Shown here: positions 10,351 to 22,617 of the stretch, one piece after another
Layout of the letters: each line of letters opens with the position of its first letter
How positions within the stretch are numbered: position 1 is the first letter of the stretch
Assembly (NCBI GenBank): GCA_013423325.1
Contig: BLJB01000019.1
Span: 205,310 to 269,309, forward strand
From: Usnea hakonensis
Lineage: Eukaryota > Ascomycota > Lecanoromycetes > Lecanorales > Parmeliaceae
Length of the DNA: 64,000 nucleotides
Direction of reading: 5' to 3'
Program-made: the position numbers and the translations under genes
The notes under the pieces: generated by a model
What the model was told of the DNA's origin: nothing
The model's input: only the letters and a program-made list of their open reading frames with translations
Databases searched by the model: none

Positions 10351-11477
10351 TGTGGTTTGTACACAACAGAATTGAAGCAAAGCACACGCTTATCGAGGGA
10401 GAAGATTTTGATATGTCAGATAATTAAAATGTCAATGAATGAGAAGAAGAGGTGGGCACTTTATATCCTGATCCATACGGCTTTGTGCCCTACAATTGTG
10501 AAACTCCGCGGATTTTCACCAAAACTCCGAATCCCCAGAAACGAAAATCCGTGGCATGCAACATAGCCACTCGGCGTTAGAACATCATGACAAAGCCGCT
10601 CAGTCTCCGCAGGATGCAATACTATGTCATCCAAGTCATTTGAACCATAACACAAAACCAGCTTCGGAGGTTGGAGCTCTCTCTGGACCGCGACGATGAC
10701 CAATGCATCAAGTGCCTCGGAAGTGGTGAAGCTTACATCAGGATCCCACAATATATAACATTAATTCATATCATAGTATAAAAAAAAACAAAAAAAAATA
10801 AGTCTCCATGAAAGAGTAGGTAATCCCAGCATTCCAGCGCAGAAAGCCCACCCCCCCCCCAAAAAGAGCAGGCGCGCTACCCCACTCAGGCCTCAACACG
10901 CAGCTTGATATCAAAGCAACATACTTCCTCGCAGGCTCCCAAACTCCATACACTAGCGATGATGAATATGCAGGCCCCGATCGGGCACATCCCATAATCA
11001 GACCATGAATACATGAGCATATTCCATCGACCCATCACGAATAAGAGAATCTATCCAACATCCTCCACCATCATCGAATGCAGAGAGGAGAGTACGCTTT
11101 GATAATTGAGGATGGGAGGATGGTGGTACGATGGTTGTCTTTTCAGAGCGGGGGGGAAGGGGCGAGAGTGTAGTTGACGGTGGAGTAAAATAGGGGAGAA
11201 GGTCTGCTCATCGATTCAAATTACATGACATGAGCACCACAGGAGATATACCGTATCTCGCACTTGATCCAAGACTCAAGAGTGATAAGTCGCACATATA
11301 TTTTTCAAATACCTACCCAACGCAACCCATCCATCATCCAAGTAGGTCACTCAGCAATCCTCAATCCACCCTTTCAGGCCCATCCATCCATCCACTTACT
11401 TGTCTTTACTCCATCCGGTCACATTGCATTTTTGAAGACTGGGCCTCAGCCACAGCCCTAATCCACCATCTCCCCAC
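10351..11477. other. Spacer: MFS promoter and FGAM synthase 3' flank
   Basis: Gene-free. The MFS promoter with the TCCGCGGA site occupies about 10351-10560. Short homopolymers occur at 10780-10800 (A-rich) and 10851-10865 (C10/A5). Open frames around 11230-11529 overlap the last FGAM synthase exon in antisense and are rich in His/Pro/Ser without any domain; I do not call them. Confidence 0.45.
10505..10512 (-). promoter_or_regulatory. Candidate PDRE-type site (TCCGCGGA) of the MFS gene
   Basis: Exact TCCGCGGA palindrome 155 bp upstream of the MFS ATG. It lies within the same 13-mer GAAACTCCGCGGA (10500-10512) that precedes the DJ-1 gene, and an ACTCCGAA (10524-10531) lies next to it. Same distance and same orientation relative to both genes. 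Confidence 0.62.
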
Positions 11478-14400
11478 TCAGCCAACCCAGCGCCTCGCAC
11501 TCTGGAACACGCGAACCCACGGGCCATAATCCCCCCATTCATCCTCTGCGCCGGGCGGGACCCAGGACCCTGGGTTCAAGACCTGCATAGATGTCGGAAG
11601 TCAGCATTGCTTTTTGAGGTAGTCAATGGAATTGCAAGCAGGACTTCCCAAGGAAAGGTATCCTTGATCCCCAAACATATCTTACGACACAAGCTCATCA
11701 TTGAAAGGAAAGAATCAATCCGGAAAGATACGTACGCAGCGCTCCGGATGTGGCATCATGGCCAGAACACGGCCGTCTGCCGATCTGAGACCGGCGATAC
11801 CGGCCGGACTGCCGTTAGGATTCGCGGGATAGGACACCGTTGGTCGTAGGTAGTTATCCACATAGCGGATTGGCGCCTGCTTGGCAGCGAGCAGGGCCTC
11901 CGCGGCCGCGGACTGGTCCACAGCGCCAGCGAAGTGAGCCCGTCCTTCGGCGTGGCTGAGGGCAATCGGCATCGTGGTGCCAGTCATGCCGTGCAAAAAG
12001 ACCGAGGGCCTCGTGGCATCGTCGAGGATTTCCACCATGCAGAAGCGTGCTTCATATTGTTCGCTCACGTTCCGCTGGAAAGTGGGCCATGACTCTGCGC
12101 CTGGGATGAGGACCTTGAGACGACTAAGGAACTGACACCCATTGCACACGCCGAGGGTGAATGTGTCTTTCTTTGCAAAGAAGCTGGCGAATTGCTCGCG
12201 GATGTCCTTGCGAAGCAGGACGGACTTTGCCCAGCCTTGGCCGGCGCCCAGTACGTCTCCGTACGAAAACCCACCACAGGCGACTAGTCCTTTGAAATTG
12301 TTCAGCAGCGATTCGCGACCCGAGAGTAGATCACTCATGTGAACGTCGACGGCCGTTAAGCCTGCACTCATGAAGGCAAATGCCATCTCACTTTGACCAT
12401 TGGTTCCTTGCTCCCTGAGGATGGCCACCCGAGGTCTGGTCGTTAATGAAAGACGATTTGAAATCTTAGCCGTGAATGGTAAAATGTTGACGGCAGGTTT
12501 GAAAGTGAGGTTGTAGGAGAGACCTGGATCTCGGGTATCGAGGAATGAGTCATATTCGGAGTCTGCACACGCTGGATTATCTCGGAGCTTTGCCATCTGA
12601 TAGGACGTGCTCGCCCAATCTTGGTGAAGCTTGCTTATTGTTGAGTAGTAAAGACGGTCCATGCCATGATATATGCTGATCGCAGGTTCTTTGGAAGAAG
12701 CAGAATGCGACGCAGACGTTTTTCCAATCTTTGTTATCAGGCCGTCAGGGGGACCACAAGTTGCGAAACAGCGATGGAAATTCGTCTCATCTTTCTTTCG
12801 AACTTGGAATACCGCGCCCAGTTCCTCGTTGAAAAGACTAGAGATGACGTCCGCATTGTTTTTCGATTTGCATATTGCATCCAGCATGACACCCATGCCG
12901 CATCTTCCAGCTATACACATCTCAAGGAGGCACGTAAACAAGCCGCCGTCACTGATATCGTGATAGGCTAGGACGATCCCGGCTTCATGTAATTGCTCGA
13001 TGGCGTCAAAGTAATCCTTGATCAAGCCTTCATCTCTAACGTCTGGAGCCTCATTGCCGATCTGACCAAAGACTTGTGCAATCGCACTCCCGCCCATTGC
13101 TCTATGCCCCATAGCTAGATCGACCATCAATACCACCGTCTCTCCAACACCTTCTTCTTCGTCGCGGCGCAGAGCAGGCGTCCATGTATTACGGATGTTG
13201 GCAACAGGCGCAACCGCCGTGACTACCAGCGAGAGAGGGGCGGTCACTTCAGTAGCCTTGCTCGTCTGGGGATTTGTCCATTTAGTCTTCATTGAAGTCG
13301 AATCTTTCCCTACAGGAATGCTAATTCCGAGCTCAATGCAGAACTTGGTGACTTTCTCAACGGCTTCGTAGATCGCAGCACCCTCCCCAGGATGATGGAT
13401 TGCCGACATCCAGTTTGCTGAGAGCTTTATGCGCTCCTGGCGCTCTTCGATATGGGAAGCAGCGACATTCAATAACGCTTCAGCAACAGCCATTCGAGCA
13501 GAAGCAGCAGCATTAATCAAAGCAAGGGTGGGCTTCTCCCCAATCGCAAGTGCTTCACCGGTTTTAATACCAGAAGTCAGGGAAGTAGCTGTAACTCCAC
13601 AATCCGCGACAGGAACCTGATATTTCCCCGCCATGGGATCTCTTACGCAAAGGCCGCCGACCTGTCCTCGAATCAGCACTCGTCTCAAAGATGGTGGCGA
13701 TGATCTTACACTTCGGTCACTGATCGTGATCAGGTAGGACTTTGAGGCGACAGCAGGCAATCTTAGTACTCTCTGGATAGCGTCATCAAGATTTGACCCA
13801 TATGAGACCAGGCTGTTGTCGAAAGAAGGCAGCTCCAGCTTCCGTGATTCCACTACTCGATGCAGACTCGGTACCTTACCGAACAAAACTGGCATTGGAA
13901 GGTTAACCGGTTCTGGATGGTCTTGGGAATCTCGATCCATTAGTACAAGCCGCTTCTCTTCATGATCACCTCCCTGTGTTCTTCCCACTATCGAAAATCC
14001 ACATCTTTCTCGCTTCGCTATGGCTTTGAATCGATTCAATCCATCTGATGCAACGGCTATACAATATCGCTCCTGCGCCTCGTTGCACCACAATTCAAGG
14101 GGGGATAAACCACGGTCTGCTGTCTGAATGTCTCGCAATTCAAACGTTCCTCCTAATTGTGAGTCGTGGATCAATTCAGGTATACCATTGGATAGTCCAC
14201 CTGTACGCCAGATTAAATGATAACCGCCAATAGATTTTCAAAACATACCTGCACCAATATCGTGTATAAAAAGGATTGGGTTTTCCATCCCCAGGCTAGT
14301 ACACGCATTGATAACCTCTTGCGCTCTCCGTTCTACTTCGGGATTGCCTCGCTGTACGGATGCGAAGTCAAGCTCTGCAGACGATCCCTCGACTTGAGAG

Positions 14401-16030
14401 GAGGCGGAGCCGCCGCCAAGTCCAATCAACATTGATGGTCCGCCCAAAACGATGACAAAGTCGCCTGGGGAAACTATCTTTGGATGTTTAAGGCTATGCT
14501 GGGGTCTCACTGTGCCAACCCCTCCTGCTAATAATATTGGTTTCAAGTAACCTCTGAACTCTTCTTTGCCATCGCCAATATCGATCTTTGTGAGGAGAGT
14601 TCGGAAATAGCCACTAACAAGCGGTCTTCCAAACTCGTTGTTAAAAGAGGCGCAGCCTAATGGGGCTTCAAGCATGATTTCCAGACTGCTAGCGATGTGC
14701 GCGGGCTTTCCAACATCAATTTCCCACGGCTGCCGGAAGCCAGGTATATTGAGATCAGACACGCTAAAGCCAGTGAGACCTTTAATGTTCATTAGCAATT
14801 GCCATGAATGCTGCTACGCTGTGTCTCTTTCTCTGGCCAGAGTGATTCAAATCGTACCTGCTTTTGGTTTCGACCCGCGTCCAACAGCACCCTCATCGCG
14901 TATCTCGCCACCAGAGCCTACATATGTTCAATGAAAATTGTGCTGCAAGCAGTGTGTTGGATTATGCATACACACCTGTAGCTGCACCCGGAAAAGGAGA
15001 CACCTGTGGCGATCAGCACTGCACCTTGTTTTTGACGTACAAGGCCTTCAGGGGAAATGCGTCGTACCGCGGTTGGATTATTATGTGTCTCGCATTTTAT
15101 CTTCAATGGTTAGCACGGACAATTCCAAGCGGAGCACTGACACATTCATACCAGATAATGCACCTTCTCGTTGATCTGTCTCCATTCTCCTGTATGATCA
15201 GGTGAAAAAAACGTCCCTGACTCTCCCACAGATTCAATGACCGCTGCATTATCGCTGTAGGCACTGATTACCCATTTAGGGTTCTTTTGATGGGTTTGCT
15301 TAATCATGCCAAACAATGTGTGTGGCTGCTTTATCCCATCAACAGTCCACGAAGCGTTGAACTGCTTGTGGCGGCAATGCTCACTGTTAATCTGTGCGAA
15401 CATCATCAACTCCACATCCGTGGGAGACCTTGCTAGTCCACCATCTGTAGCATAGGCATTGACAAGGTATTCGATCTCATTGTCATCCAGGGCAAGACCT
15501 AATTCCTTATTCGCCTTTCTCAGAACGGTATGCGGTGTTGTCCCTTCCACATATAGATCGATAATGTTCAAACTTGCAGGCATACCTTGTGCGAACATTT
15601 GCTGCAAGTCAGGGATAGATTGACTAATCATCTGTGTCATTGGATCATGCAATGTTCTAAAAGCCAAATTCTCGTCAAACCCATTCTTTGACTTGATCTT
15701 AATCATGGTGCCTCGTTCTATTCGCTGGACTTGTTCGAAGCCGCACACTTTGGCAATGGACGTAGCCTTGCTACTCCAAGGAGATATTGTGGAGATTCTT
15801 GGGTACACAAATAAAGTAGTAAATGTCTCGTCCTCTGCTCCATCCTCAACATTTTCATCACCGTATGTGAGTAGTTCGTGCAATGCGCCTTGGTCAAGGT
15901 CACTGGGCAAATCAGTGAGAGCAACATAATGCACATATCTTGCCCAGACATCTTCACAACCAATTTTCTGACAAATTTGGCGTCTTCGAAAGGCTGAAAG
16001 AGCCTCGGAGCCTAGAAATGTCAGATACAT
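11478..16030 (-). CDS. ADE6: Phosphoribosylformylglycinamidine (FGAM) synthase, seven exons
   Basis: Fourth step of cytosolic de novo purine synthesis: FGAR + glutamine + ATP to FGAM. Exons: 15164-16030, 15068-15100, 14976-15003, 14858-14917, 14249-14779, 11736-14200, 11478-11582; all introns keep frame. The product is about 1362 residues, matching the usual length (~1350). Start ATG at 16030 (MYLTFLGSEALSAF); the frame upstream opens only from TTG. Landmarks: ETHNNPTAVSPFPGAATGSG (residues 293-312, assembled from four exons), HDIGAGGLSNGIPE, GKDSTSMK, HDISDGGLF. The C-terminal glutaminase has LREQGTNGQSEM, GVCNGCQFL (Cys about residue 1191) and MMPHPERC. The last 34 residues (VLNPGSW...RRWVG) come from a separate exon after a 153-bp intron. 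Odd: the second His of the near-invariant ETHNHPTA motif reads Asn (AAT). Confidence 0.95.
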
Positions 16031-16757
16031 AGCGAAGATGGCATTGCAAAAAATTGGGGGGACCGGAGGAGCGAAAAATACGAGATTCGTTATCTTATCA
16101 ATTAGTTCAGTCACATAAAGTACATGCCAAGACTTCTGGTCGACCTTTATATGTTGACCCAAGTCTGAGGTAGGTAGCTACTATGGGTAGGAATGGATCA
16201 ATTTGGGGGGAACGGGACTGTCATAGTGTTCTGCTGTCGAAGGACTAGCCAGATCATGCATAGATCTTCAGCCTTGCCAATTGACTCCTCCACCATCAGG
16301 CTGAAGTGACAAACCTAGTCGTCAGTAGTGTACAAGTCGTCAGTCAGGAGTGAAGAGGTACTAAGCTGAATATGGAGAAGGATGGCAGCTTGTAGGTTGC
16401 ACTGTACGTGTAACAGTTTCGAAAAGCTCAGTTCTGGCCCGTAGAGTACGAGATTCTTGAAAAGGCTATAACTAGACGATGTTTCGTTCCTTTGCACTCA
16501 TCGTTGACGCTAATAATCTGCATAAGGATTCCTAAGGGAGAGCTCACTCGATGTTGGTACTCAATTTGTGCCTACATCTATATTGTTAAATCCTATGAAC
16601 ATGGCATTGCTCTTATCGAAACATCTCACAGCTCTGTCTGTTTTACTGTACATATGGGTCATCTCATGCCATCATCTTATAGAAATGCTGACCGCCTATG
16701 CCAATATAACGCCCGCTATACGCCTGCTATGCTGGGGGTATCACAAGAAACGCGATG
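16031..16757. other. FGAM synthase promoter and phosphatase 3' flank
   Basis: Gene-free 727 bp. It carries the ADE6 promoter, with one TGACTC at 16282-16287 (listed separately), a G-rich patch at 16203-16210, and the 3' untranslated region of the phosphatase gene. No other structure seen. Confidence 0.5.
16282..16287 (+). promoter_or_regulatory. TGACTC hexamer in the ADE6 promoter
   Basis: TGACTC lies about 250 bp upstream of the FGAM synthase ATG. In yeast this core is bound by Bas1 (with Pho2) at ADE genes and by Gcn4-type bZIP proteins. A single hexamer can easily occur by chance, so this is only a candidate. Confidence 0.2.
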
Positions 16758-18155
16758 TTACAGGAAATATTCCGTGCGGCGGTTGGTCGTTGGTGGAATG
16801 TGACGGTCTCTCTCGGAAACGGCAGAGAAAATTGTGAACTTTGGCTCTAGGTCCGCTCCAAGGTTCATGATGGAGGCGACGTTGCCGCAGCGGTAGCAGT
16901 AATTGGGAGCGCTCCAGACGGTGACGACGGACTTGTCTTCGAAGTGCCACTGCGCATGGTTAGCTGTAGCAAAGACCTATATGAGATGCAAGTGTGGCAT
17001 ACCTTATAGCCTTCATTGACTAATTGATGGGCACGAGCAATCAGCTGAAAGCCGTTGACGTGGTTGAACTCCGTAGCGACCTTGTTGCCAAAAAGCCACC
17101 CGGCACCACGGGGGGATACAGCCCAAGTCCCAACGTCTTCCGGGTCACTCCAGACCAAATCACAAAAGGCACCTTCATGTGGAATCTCCTGAGCTCGAGC
17201 AATCACGCGTATCTGGTCAAGGGTACGGATTTCAGGACTTAGACCACCGTGGACGCAGAGCACTTTGCCGTCAATGACAGCACCGAGAACCAAAAAGTCA
17301 AAGACTTGGCAACAAGCTTTCCAGACCGAGGCATTGCCATACTTTTGTTGGCATTCTTCGTAGAATCCATAGACTTGTGTAATTTGGCGAGACTCGTGGT
17401 TGCCCCGGACGAGAGTCACGCGATCAGGATATCTGGTCAAGTATTAGCCAGAGGTCATTGACGTGGACCTTACAACCAACCGAGCTTTGAGACAAAGAAG
17501 AAGAGTCAAGGTTTCCAAGCTGAAATAGCCGCGGTCGACAAAGTCTCCCAAGAAGATATAATTTTGATTTCCCGGGATTGTAGTACCGCCACCCTCTTTC
17601 TCTACCCCCAAAGATGCTCCGTGACTACTCTCTCGCTTGCGCCCCCGCTCTTCCTCCTCTTCGGCGGCATCATCATCTTCGTCTCCGCCACTGCCCGTGT
17701 TAATCTCGCCCTCCTTCTTTTCCCTCGAGCGAATCTTTTTCTTGAGCTTGGGATTGGTGATCTCCGTTGGCGGCTCGATATCATCGGAGGTAATAACGCC
17801 AGTTGGAGCCGGTGAAGGAGCAGCCCGGACATCACTCGGAGCGCCTCCTGCGACGCGGAAGAGCTCGATGACATCGTAGAACTGGCCATGAAGATCGCCA
17901 CAAACGGTGACTGGAGTAGAGACAGGCTGGATGTTGGATTCTAGTTGAGGCGCCAATTCAGTCAATATTATCTACAGGAGAGACGGCAAATGGCATACCT
18001 TCCATAAGCAGCTCCTTGCATATCTCACACAGCTTCTTCATGGTTGCTTCCGGCAAGTACTGATTGCTGAAAGCACATTTTAGCCACTCATCGACGTCGG
18101 CATTCTTGGTAAGCCTGGCTGGCCCCGGTCTGGGTGGCTTTTTGCCCTCCGGCAT
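16758..18155 (-). CDS. PPG1: PP2A-like serine/threonine phosphatase catalytic subunit, PPG1 type
   Basis: Exons 17999-18155, 17481-17940, 17003-17432 and 16758-16949 (introns 58, 48 and 53 bp) give 412 residues, about 100 more than a usual PP2A-type subunit. The metallophosphatase signature is complete: GDLHGQF (67-73), GDFVDRGYFS (184-193), VRGNHESRQ, CVHGGLSPE, WSDPED, SAPNYCYRCGN. The protein ends in EYFL, the C-terminal YFL of PP2A/PP4/PP6-class enzymes that can be carboxymethylated. The extra length is a charged, low-complexity insert (about residues 89-178, K/R-rich then a D/E run) between the first two metal-binding motifs. PPG1 in yeast acts in glycogen accumulation and related signalling. 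Intron 2 has an unusual GTTGGT donor. Divergent from the UPF3-like gene with 293 bp between ATGs. Confidence 0.9.
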
Positions 18156-18448
18156 ATTTTCAGACTTGAATCGGAAGGGTAACCTCGAGAGAACCCTCCG
18201 TGAACAAATTGATGAGTGAGACCAAAATCAATGTCAGGCTCATGTTTTGTTTTGCCAATCACGGAGCTTCTTCGGAGTCGCTGTATAGTTGTTCCGAATT
18301 TATCCTAAATAAAGTATGGTTAAGTAGTCTGAATGCACAGAAACACTATCGTTTTGTAACAAGATGCACGACAGAGCTGCAGAAATTCGTACCACGTTCT
18401 AATCGGCATTCTCTGTTCTGCGCAGGAACCTTAGACGTCGTCGCAGTC
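18156..18448. promoter_or_regulatory. Bidirectional promoter region, PPG1 / UPF3-like
   Basis: The two ATGs are 293 bp apart on opposite strands, so this interval must hold both core promoters. No TATA-like box or known site stands out. Compact divergent spacing may give co-expression (inference). Confidence 0.5.
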
Positions 18449-20372
18449 ATGACATCCTCAGCTCCAGCTTCCCGTGTTACTATAGCACGCCCTTCTCGCT
18501 CAAATGGAGTGCTCTCGATTCCGGCATCTGCTACGCAGAGGAGAAGCGGACAAGACTCAGAAGGCTTTGTTTCGAAACCAGCCAGTACGAGGCTCAAGAT
18601 CGTAGTGAGGAGACTTCCGCCAGGCTTGACGCAGGCTGAATTTGATGAAAGTCTTGGGGATGATTGGAAGGTCAACAAGGGCAAGGTAGATTGGGCAGTG
18701 TACAAGGAAGGAAAGGTCTCGAAAGAGTACGGTCTTCTTGAAAAAATTCATGCGTATCCAACGCTGATTCACGCAACTCAGTCCTGCCAAGCCTTCGAGA
18801 CCCAGCCGCGCATACTTGCACCTGACGAAGCAAGATCACATAGATCTGCTCTCTGAGCGTATTCGCGGTACTTTTTTCAATGATGCAAAAGGTTCTTCCA
18901 AAGACGCTGCGTTGCTTGGACCCCCATCAGTCGAATTCGCGCCCTATGGTCGTGTTCCTAGCAACCGGCCGCGCAAAGATGCTCGTCAAGGAACCGTCGA
19001 TCAAGATCCAGAGTTCATGGACTTCCTTCAGAGCTTGACTAGTCCTCCCGCAAAAGTTGTTCCCGGAGATCAAGAGAACGGCGGGATAGGAAAAGCAAAG
19101 GACAAAGTCACTACAACACCTCTGATTCAGTTTCTTAGGGACAAGAAAGCCAACAAGGGCAAAGAGAGTGCAGCAGCTGCAAAAGGCGCCAAACATGCAC
19201 GTCAAGACTCTAAAGATAGCAAGTCTGCTCCGGCTGCAGATTCTAAAAATATTACGGGCAACATCACGGCGTCGTCTCCCAAAAAGCGCAGTGCACAAGC
19301 CGTCAAAGTTGAACAAGCTGCCCGTGACGCAGTCAAAATGTTGAACAAGCAAGTAGCAACTACGAAGCAAGGCAGCGTATCTCCCAGTCCATCGAAAGCC
19401 GTTCCTGCTCCTATAAATCCTGCTGTGACGCCGAACAGTACCGCCAATGCCGCACTCGCCGATAAGAAGCGCGAACGTGGGAATGCGAGTGCCGCAGCAA
19501 AAATACTACAGCGAGATTTGGGCTTAGGCGGACATCTTGGTGGCCGAGGTGGGAGACGTGGCGTTATTGGTAATGTAGCAAGTGGACCTACGCCTGGGAA
19601 TGCTTCACCTGTTGTAAAGCTTCCAGGCACTCCACAAACGGCGCAGGCAGCTGTATCTACGACTGGAGCTCCTATAGCTAAAGCAACTGATGCAACTGAT
19701 GCATTGACTGCCTCTATCCAAGATGTAGCGCAACCGCCGGCCCGCAATGTGCCACCTTCCGGACCAGCAGCTTCAAGAGCCACATCTAAGGCTTCTCCAT
19801 CCGTACGTGTTACTCCTTCAGGCACTGGCCCAGCCTTCTCAAAGCCTGCAGCGCCTCCTTCGACCGCTACACAAGCATTTCTCAAGCATGCAAACCCATC
19901 TCAAGGAATTACGGAACCCTTACTTGATGAAGCCTTTGCCATCTTCGGTACCATCAATAAAGTGGAGATAGACAAAAAGAAAGGCTTTGCATACGTCGAC
20001 TTCGCAGAGCCTGAAAGCTTGCAGAAAGCTATAAAGGCAAGTCCGATCAAGGTGGCCCAAGGTCAAGTAGTGGTGCTTGAGCGGAAGACCGGCCCTACAT
20101 TACAAGCTAGGAATGTGAGGGGAGGTGGACCGGTGATAGGTAATCGAGGGGGAGGGATGCCCGTGGGAAACCGAGGCGGATCAATGAGAGGAAGAGGCGG
20201 ATTTGGTAGAGGAGGGGGCCATTTTCCCAACGCCAGCAACGCGAAGGCCATGAGCGCAGCAGCAACGACACCTGTGTCCAATCCTTCGGCGACGTCAGTG
20301 GCGCAACAAGCAAGCGAAAGCGTTTCCTCCCAGCCGGCTGCTCAAACACCTGAAGCCGCCACAGCTCCCTAG
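18449..20372 (+). CDS. UPF3: UPF3/Smg-4-like nonsense-mediated decay factor with extra C-terminal RRM and RG-rich region
   Basis: Exons 18449-18726 and 18782-20372 (55-bp intron GTACGG...CAG); 622 residues. The donor at 18727 is the one that puts KPSRPSRAYLHL in frame. N-terminal Smg4/UPF3 domain: RLKIVVRRLPPGLTQAEFDE, then SRAYLHLTKQDHIDLL, VEFAPYGRVPSNRPRKDARQGTV and DPEFMDFLQSL, the classic UPF3 signatures; this domain normally contacts UPF2 and RNA. A long Ala/Lys/Pro-rich linker follows. About residues 455-525 form a second RNA-recognition motif with an RNP1-like KGFAYVDF (about 493-500) and RNP2-like AIFGTINKVEI. A Gly/Arg-rich tail follows (GNRGGGM, RGRGGFGRGGG). Expected role: cytoplasmic/nuclear shuttling NMD adaptor. 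The C-terminal RRM+RG module is not in yeast Upf3. Confidence 0.9.
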
Positions 20373-22617
20373 GTGTCTACTGCTCTCCATGGGATCGTGG
20401 GACTTTGTTCAAGCTTGAGTTAAAGCTAAATAAACTTCAATGACCAAATGGCATCGTCCGAGAAAATCATGAGATCATTACAGATGGAGATGAGATTCGG
20501 GACTCGGCATAAGGACCCTAGAAGCAGCTGTTTCGGAAACGTGCGTTTAGCAGGAGGGGAATGGATCAAACAGTGCTAAAAAAGACGGAGAATTAAGGAA
20601 ACCACGTGGGGATCGACTGCGATCTGACTGAAGCATCCCGCCTATGATATGATCCGTCGGCGAGTATATCGGCGATACCCCATCGGTGATATTCCATACG
20701 GCTAGGTAATTTGATCCTCAGGCACCTATGAAAGCTGCACGTTAGTGTCCAGCTCTACAGGCTTATGATTGAGGTAATTACAATACCAGAAAACATAGAG
20801 AGATCATATCACACATGACTCATGTGGATAGTCGGTCTGGTTGCTTCCAATAATCATAGATTAATACCTCCGTAGTCTCGATGAAGTCTACGGTGTTTTT
20901 GCTCTGCAGCACTTCTGGGTGTTTTCTGCGGTACCTTCAGCTTTTCCACCGCCACTTGCCAACAGCAATGCCTTGTAACAAAGTCTGAAGAAGCGCTCCA
21001 AACAGTGTCTGGCACGTCACGAATAAGCAATTGCCAGCCTCAAAAACTTGGCTCCAAGCCCTCGCTCAGCCAACACCAATGCGTTTTGTTTCAGGCTTTC
21101 AGCCTTTCCCCAGCTCAAGCCCCCCGCATCGCGCCGCCCCCTGCCTGCTCCGCAAATCTCAGTCATCAGCCATGCTTACCAAAATGTACATCTCACTCAT
21201 CCGAAGGATTCTTGTGGAATCCTGCAAGCCATTCGCTGCCACGCGATAATCTACCCCAAGAATAGAGAATCTAGAGTAGTAATCTGACACCGCCTTCCCA
21301 TCCGTCTCGTCCCCCGCAAGCCAATCGGCTCGCGCCGTTCACTAAAAGTACCTCCGTACCTCCTTTGGTCGGTCTCCGAGCGAGCAAATAATAATAATGT
21401 GGGAAGGGGTCAATGATAGACATGTCGTCCACCGTCTATCAAACATGTTACAGATGAAGCCATCGTTTCGTAGCACGGTCTTTCTCATACCAAAATTCCA
21501 GAAGGAGTGCAAGCCGAGGCGCGATGCAACGATGATAGCCCTTCCATGTGCGTAGTTTAAATTCTTCGGGGCTTGCACTGACTTGGTCCGCCTCCTACGT
21601 ATTCTTATCTAACCTATCGCATCCCTCTCGCTTCGCCTCGCATTCGTACACTCCGAAGCTATTCAGGGCACATTCTATTTTGGAAACAAAAAGTACGAGT
21701 ACGTACCCAAGTACCCAAGTAACGAAACGAACAAAACGGATGAGAAGAGCGGTGACTCATCCCAAGTAGGACAAAAAAAAAACAATCAAAAAAAAGTAAA
21801 TATCATTTTCGCCTCGCCCGCACACACACACACCGCCTTCTAGGATAGCAATCAATGATTGAACCGCCTGCCACGAACATACCTCCTCGCCGCCCGACGT
21901 CCACCCAATCGAGCCTCAAACTCTCAGACTCTCAGACATTAATTCCAAGAAAAAAAAAAGAAAAAGATTCCAGGTCTCTGAGTCAATTCCTAGGGTATTT
22001 TCAATAAACCAACCTTCTAGAACCGTCTCTCCAGCGAAGCGAGCCACATGGCAACATTCTCACCCCTTCGACCCACGGTTCACCCATCACACTCTCCACA
22101 CAACCCGCACCGAGGCTCGATAAATCTTCGGAGCGAGGCTCGGGCGATGGGGCTTTGTCCTCTCGTTTTGACCGTATGCGTAAATTGTAAGGATGTACAA
22201 GGAGGGTAGATACCTTACCCATACTTTTTTCCGGGGTAAAGGAAGGCAACCCACATCGAATGAATCATTGATTATTGATACTTCTACGGACGGTAGGTGT
22301 GTGGGGGGGCGAAGGGGCGGTGGACGATACGTATATATTTAATTAAAAAAAGGAAAACATCCTTCTCAGTACGGACACCGCTCTTCTCATAAATGAATGA
22401 TTACACCCAAAAACAAAAAACGATTCGCCCGCATTTCTGATTCCTCAACATAATCAAAGCCCCAAGACACCAAAAACGTCCAATCCTCGCCTATCCCGAA
22501 GTCTGGCTTACGGTACCTGCTTACCTTACCTTACCGTACCGTCTTAGCGTGGGATTTCCCTGCGTTGCATCGGTCCGTACTCTACTGTTGTACCCTCTAG
22601 TAGCAGCGAAGGGAAGG

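Noticed and set aside
11230..11529. 99-codon plus-strand frame before the FGAM synthase end
   Set aside because: Overlaps the last FGAM synthase exon in antisense; no domain.
19202..19885. 227-codon minus-strand frame opposite the UPF3-like gene
   Set aside because: Antisense of the Ala/Pro-rich linker; compositional only.
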